Part shown: piece after piece, positions 59,101 through 64,000 of the stretch
How positions within the stretch are numbered: position 1 is the stretch's first letter
Layout: the number at the start of each line of letters is the position of its first letter
NCBI GenBank assembly: GCA_958295665.1
Contig: OY282560.1
Span: 90,310,311-90,374,310 of the forward strand
Origin: Tipula vernalis
Lineage: Eukaryota; Arthropoda; Insecta; Diptera; Tipulidae
Direction of reading: 5' to 3'
Length of the DNA stretch: 64,000 nucleotides
The notes under the pieces: generated by a model
Databases searched by the model: none
Seen by the model: the letters and a program-made list of their open reading frames with translations, nothing else
What the model was told of the DNA's origin: nothing
Program-made: the position numbers and the translations under genes

Positions 59101-62100
59101 TGATTTCCTTCTTGATCAATAGTAATAATTAACATTACCAGAAATGTGTTTAATAAGTCTCAGTCGGATTATTAGGAAAATGGATTATTTAGGAAAATCA
59201 CAAAAACAATCTAAATCTAGTCAGTACTTATTTCTTTCGACAGCCTTTATTTCTGTAATAACAGATTCCATTTTTTCATCTTGATGATTGATTTGTAGGG
59301 ATTTTGGTCTTCATGCTGAATTGAGTTAATGTCCTTTTTAATAAGAATTAAATTTGCTTATGCAATGAATGTTTTTCAAAACTAGAGCGTTATCTCTGTG
59401 TCGTTATCTTAGCGTGTACTTTCGTATAAGTTTGGTCATACAACTACTTGCCTGGGGCTAGATAAAATTATCCATTTGATTTGAAATAGAATATCCACTA
59501 CCATATCGCATCATAGCCTTGGTAATTTTAAAAATTATATCTATAAATATCTATAAATTAATATAAATAATATTTATAAGATAATAATTTAGATATCTTA
59601 CGTATTTTTGTGCGAATGTATTTTCAATTCTTATTGAAGGCACATTACAGTGCATAAAGCAACTATTTTTTAATTTTTAGTTATCGTTAGAAATTCATAA
59701 AATCCTGAGTATGTATGTTGTTAGTGAAAACAATAAAACATTTATAAATTTTTTTGAAAATTGTTCATTATTTTCAAATAGCTCAAATATAAGTGATATG
59801 TCGATGTTGTAAATTATTTATATTGACAACCATCAGGACTATCTAAATTGAACTTCTTTTATCCACTTTACATTGCATTTTGGGATTTATCTTCTCATAT
59901 ATTTGGTTCCGCACGATCAATTCAATGCAAGTTTAACGCAATAGCCCGGTTGGACAATTAATATCTCTCTAACCTAATATTAATTTTTTTCACTAAATTT
60001 TGAGGATTTATTAATAAATTAATTTTTAATCTGGTGGAGCCTAATTCTATTTCCATGCTCATTTCATCTAGGAATATTTATGTTCAGAATTTACATAATA
60101 ATGATGAGGGTAATTCAGGTTCCCTCACGGTATTTTGCTTAATTTAAATTAACATTTTTATGATTTTAATTGTGCCTAATTCGATAAAGTATCATAATTT
60201 AACCTCTAGTTTATGTACTAAGATGTGTTAAAAAATAATTTCTTTTAGAAATTATAGAATCCCGTCTTAACGACAGCTAGTTTATGTGTAAGTTATAAAA
60301 ATAATAATAAATAAATTTAATATGCATTGCCGTTTAGTTCTGTCACAACGCATAATTTAGTAATAATAGTTAGAAATAACTCAAATATGTAAATGTTTAG
60401 GTTTAATTCAAGTAAAAAAATTGAAACATAATAATTGTCTTTTATGTAAAGGTTTACATTTAATGAAGTTTACGGTTACTCAATTAAATCCATGGAACGA
60501 ATTTAATTTCTTCTAGTCGCGATCAGTTTTCTGCCAATTACTTGCACAATAAACAGAAGTTGAAACTTACTTAGCCTTGCAGTAAGTATCCAATTCGGTA
60601 GTCAATACAATTTTTTATCAATTAAATTTAATTATTAAAATATATAGCACTTATTAGTTTTTGCCAGTTGTTTTAAAGCGCACATACCAAACCGAAAAAT
60701 CATAATCATTTCCATGTAATGTGTGGCTTGTTTTCACCACCGTTATTGTTGACTCAAAAGAATTTATTATGAACCTGGGCTATAAAACAAAACATTACTT
60801 AACTCATTGTGCTAATATGTGCATTTTTGATGACTTCGTGACCGAATAAATGAATTAATACACTTAGCGTTATCGCACAATATGGTCTAGTGTAATTCTA
60901 AGCGTTTAAAATATGTTTGTTCAATTGACCTTCATATACATGTAGTTTTTAAATTAATAAAAAATTCCTGCATTGTAAACACGTCTAAATTGAATTTGCC
61001 GATAAAACGTTACCGATTTTTCTTCGTATTTATTTAAATTATATAATATACTAGTGATAAGATCATTGGTACATCCTGCAAAATACATTTTAAATCCATT
61101 AACTTTTTTTGTGATTATTTATTTTCAGAACGTCTGGTGACACACTGTATGAAATTTTAGGATTACCAAAAACAGCAACCGCCGATGATATAAAGAAAAC
61201 ATATAGGAAGCTTGCGCTAAAATACCATCCCGATAAAAATCCAAATAATCCTGATGCAGCAGAAAAAGTATGTATACACATTTCCTTGTTATTAGCTAAT
61301 CTGAATGTTATTGTGTATTTTGTTTTATTTTCCATTCTAGTTTAAAGAAGTAAATCGTGCTAATTCAATTTTAAGTGATCAAACAAAACGGAATATTTAT
61401 GATAATTATGGTTCACTTGGGCTATATATTGCGGAACAATTTGGTGAAGAAAATGTTAATGCCTATTTTGTTGTTACATCACCAGGATGCAAGGTATGCG
61501 TTAATCGATTCAACTTTTTTAGGGCACACATTTTGATTTTTATCGACTAAACTTGGAGTATACATATTGCATGAAAATTGATTTAAACGTTAAGCGTGAT
61601 TCGGAATAATTTGCCTTGACATTATGACCTTAAATTAAATGGTAATTTCTTTTTTTTTTCAATTTCCCAATTACTTGGGGCGTTCCCAAATTATAAATTG
61701 TGAAGTTTATATTATAATTTCTACGAAAACATCAGGGCAAAAAACATTTAGCTGTCGTTCGGTAATATTGGTCAAGTTTGATAATGTAATGTTTTCGTAT
61801 TAAAAGAAACACTACAAAACCCTAATTTTTGCTCCAGAATATTTGTATGGCTTTATTTACCCAATTTACTTGGATCAAACTTCACAAAACCGAATCGGTT
61901 ATAAAACTCATATTAAATAAATTAACCTCGAGTCGAATAATGAATCAATAAACAAGTTACTCTTTATTGTAGCAAATAAAATAAATCAAGAAAATGCTAT
62001 TATGTATTGGGACGTTATAATGAGGGAAATCACTACATTCACACTTTGGTTATCGATTATCCTAATCATGAAATTAAGTGACGGCTACAAAAATAAAATC

Positions 62101-63442
62101 CACACATTTCTTATTTTAGAAATAGCAAAACAATCGTTTTATTTAAAAGTTTACAATTATTGCAATGAAAATATAATGTGTCGGCATTTTGTATGTTACC
62201 TGTTAATCGACAGTACAAAATTATGAAGAGCTTATCTATTTCTGATTAATTGAAACATGATATATTGAGATAACCAAATTCTAAAAAGCTAATCGAAACC
62301 TGATGTATGGTTCAATTTATTGTAGATTTCACTAATTACTATTTGAAAATTGGCTATGTCTAAGAACGTGTCCGAATTCCAGGAGAAATAATTCTTCTGT
62401 AATAGCCAAATTCTCACACCAGCCATGTATTATAATTCTCACAATTGTGTTATAATTTGTTTATTTCGTTGCGTATTTTGTTAGTGTGATTTACATAAAA
62501 CCATTATTTGGCAAAGCAAATGTCATATTTATCACAGAAAAATTATTTATTCTGGAATTCGGACACGCCCTAAAAGCTAGGAATCTCAAAATTATAATGC
62601 AATTATCTTTGTAAGGATGTTGCCGGCGTTGATGTCTTCACGACTTATTCAATTATTACTTGAAATTTTCAGGATGTTCCAACCCCAATTTTTTGGGATG
62701 AAGGTTTGCAATAGTCTCAAAGCCAAGAAAAATTTGTAGGATAATAATTCGACTAAGTAATCGTATTGATTTATGGTTCGTTTCGGAGATCTTCGTTTGA
62801 TCCCACTAGCTATTTCTTATTATAAAAATCAATTGTTAGAGTACGTGAGTTGGCATATTTTTTCTTTATATTGTAATGCCGAATTTCCGTAAGATTACCA
62901 GTAACTGAAATTGGTCTATAAAAAGATAACAGTTTCAAAATCATAGATTTCCAATGCAACATAATCTAGGTATCTTTAATTTTGAATTGCCTATCTACCT
63001 GCAATAATATCTTCCTTTCATTACTTAAAACATTATGTGCAAAGTTTTCAGGAATTTAATTTGAATTCGGCTGGGAAAGGAAAAATTAAATAACAGGAAC
63101 TTTACGACTTCTTTCTGTTAGAGATAATAAAGTAGTAACTATATATTTTTTAGAGAAAACTTTTTCCATGTTTCAATTTTTTTGAACATTTTTTATTTCT
63201 CGTTGATGAAATCAATTTTCAGCCTATGTTGATCTTATAAACCAGCTTTTTGGCTTATTATAGTTTAAGTAATGTATAATCAACTAAAATATATTCATTT
63301 TCTTCTACAGGCAATGTTCTTAGTATGTGCAGTTGTAACGGGATGTTATTGTTGTTGCTGCTGTTGTTGCTGTTGTAATTTCTGTTGTGGAAAATACAAA
63401 CCGGCACCACCAGATCAATCGGGCGATTATCATCATCTACAT
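56146..63442 (+). CDS. Csp: Cysteine string protein (DnaJ-family synaptic co-chaperone), first four coding exons; 3' end outside the window
   Basis: Exons are 56146-56165, 61129-61267, 61341-61493 and 63311-63442, all with GT-AG borders (GTAAGT, GTATGT, GTATGC, GTAAGT donors), giving 148 codons. The introns are 4963, 73 and 1817 bp. The N-terminal [20 protein letters not shown] is followed by a J domain with HPD at residues 40-42 (the Hsc70-activating loop) and [21 protein letters not shown] hydrophobic linker leads to the cysteine string at residues 116-130: Cys, Tyr, nine Cys, Asn-Phe, two Cys. In this family the string is palmitoylated and holds the protein on synaptic vesicles, where it partners Hsc70 and SGT to keep SNAP-25-type SNAREs folded. 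The variable C-terminal tail after DYHHLH is encoded beyond 63442. Reading past the last donor would give a stop after 17 more codons (63494), so a short intron-retained form is conceivable but unsupported. The ATG at 56146 has no in-frame ATG just upstream. No damage is seen. Confidence 0.96.
58181..58850. repeat. MITE-like element in Csp intron 1, 670 bp
   Basis: The left end AGGCTGTTAGTCAAAGTGTTAAAAA and right end TTTTTAACACATTCACTAACAGCCT are reverse complements with three mismatches. The sequence just inside both ends is rich in TTTTAAC/GTTAAAA phrases. Similar phrases around CACACGGTCTTAG (28797-28810) and GCACACGGCC (29382) hint at related elements there. No ORF. Confidence 0.7.
58979..59070. 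repeat. 38-bp tandem repeat, about 2.3 copies
   Basis: AAGTACCTACGAAGTACTTA, continuing CGATATTACATAACGATC, repeats at 58985, 59023 and (partly) 59061, exactly 38 bp apart and nearly identical. It is a young local duplication inside Csp intron 1. Confidence 0.9.
61494..63310 (+). other. Csp intron 3 (1.8 kb)
   Basis: Starts GTATGC and ends TTCTACAG. It contains one MITE (62364-62570). An ORF of 74 codons at 62002-62226 lacks any motif and is treated as chance. Confidence 0.8.
62364..62570. mobile_element. Short MITE with TAA duplication in Csp intron 3
   Basis: The 207-bp element has ends GAACGTGTCCGAATTCCAGG and CTGGAATTCGGACACGCCC, reverse complements over about 38 bp including AGAAATAATTCTTCTGT. 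A direct TAA lies on each side (62361-62363 and 62571-62573), which would fit a Tourist-like element; if only TA is counted, Stowaway-like is the alternative. No ORF. Confidence 0.75.
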
Positions 63443-64000
63443 GTAAGTAATATAAAAAAAAATCTTAAATATGATAGCATTGTGCAGTACGTATAAAAAT
63501 TCAAAACTCTTAACAACAAATCAAATTTTATAAATAAAAGACTGTGCGCAGAGTGGTTAATGTTTGTTTTTACTTTTTTATCATATTTTTTGTGTTTTTT
63601 TTTTTTTTTTAATTTTTTTGGTTGCACGCCTTTTTTTTAATATTTTAACTTAAATAATTTAAAACCAAAAACTTGATACACATAAATACATCGGCAATTC
63701 AACCACAAAAGGTGCACGTTAATTTTAAGGTAAGAACTAAAAATTGCGACAGTAATTTTGGGTAAATTTGCTAGAAAAATTTGTTATGCCGTTGATTTGT
63801 TGTGTCACAAACCGACCTAAATAAACACTGCAATCAGTAGAGTTTTTATTGTATATTTATATAAAGTGTATATATTAATTTTTAAGTGAAACGCAATTAG
63901 TTTAATTTATTTAAACATTTTGGTGCACATTTCTTAGTAAAACTAGAAATTTATTTAAATAATATTTTTAAATATTTTTTTTTTTTTTTATGTAATATAA
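63443..64000 (+). other. Start of Csp intron 4 (runs off window)
   Basis: Begins GTAAGT. It includes T-rich tracts and no obvious next exon. A stretch at 63712-63729 (GTGCACGTTAATTTTAAG) has AG before it and GTAAGA after it and so has micro-exon-like borders, but it lacks a good pyrimidine tract and is not called. Confidence 0.6.

Larger units (their letters stand above)
56166..61128 (+). other. Csp intron 1 (4.96 kb)
   Basis: Starts GTAAGT and ends TTTTCAG. It holds a MITE (58181-58850), a 38-bp tandem repeat (58979-59070) and otherwise AT-rich sequence with no exon-like ORF. It may carry neuronal regulatory elements, but none can be recognised by eye. Confidence 0.8.

Noticed and set aside
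63443..63496. Csp coding continuing past 63442 to a stop at 63494
   Set aside because: A strong GTAAGT donor at 63443 and the family's longer C-terminal tail make splicing to a later exon far more likely.
63712..63729. Possible Csp micro-exon bounded by AG and GTAAGA
   Set aside because: No proper pyrimidine tract precedes it and I cannot confirm homology of the six encoded residues.
1..64000. CRISPR arrays, operons or bacterial-style promoters
   Set aside because: The window is insect nuclear DNA; no regularly spaced repeat-spacer structure exists, and the 108-bp and 38-bp repeats are ordinary tandem repeats.

Overview
This window is AT-rich eukaryotic nuclear DNA from an insect, most likely a higher fly (Brachycera). 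The strongest taxonomic evidence is a cysteine string protein gene (Csp) whose J domain, linker and cysteine string are very close to the Drosophila protein. GT-AG introns of about 70-80 bp, mariner, Tc1, LINE and Harbinger-type transposons, and low coding density fit the same assignment. The species cannot be named from sequence alone.

Layout. From 1 to about 48.2 kb I find no host gene. The stretch holds a layered set of transposable-element remains. These include one nearly intact mariner (16086-17388) nested in a tandem-repeat element, further mariner and Tc1-like fragments (12.2, 18.9, 21.6-22.0, 28.4-30.3, 33.5 and 41.3 kb), LINE reverse-transcriptase fragments (32.2-33.0 and 45.6-46.7 kb), a large dispersed repeat in three copies (8.9, 19.7 and 23.6 kb), and at least a dozen inverted-repeat (MITE-like) elements. 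Between 44 and 52 kb one short palindromic MITE family has six copies.

From 48.9 kb on there are host genes. RFT1 (three exons, minus strand, complete, 566 aa) lies at 48896-50757. A two-exon gene for a 200-residue SAP-domain protein lies at 52040-52710 on the plus strand. It sits inside diverged terminal inverted repeats, and a paralogous copy of its flanking repeat at 46.76-46.92 kb lacks it, so it looks like cargo of a small mobile element. Two adjacent Harbinger-like relics fill 53.5-55.1 kb. Csp starts at 56146 on the plus strand and runs off the end of the window; four coding exons are visible (148 codons), separated by introns of about 5.0 kb, 73 bp and 1.8 kb.

There is no operon-like organisation. 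RFT1 (N-glycosylation, ER membrane) and Csp (synaptic vesicle co-chaperone) are unrelated in function. The items most worth following up are the SAP-domain cargo element, a near-perfect 98-bp hairpin at 1683-1953, and the foldback-like tandem-repeat element around the mariner.
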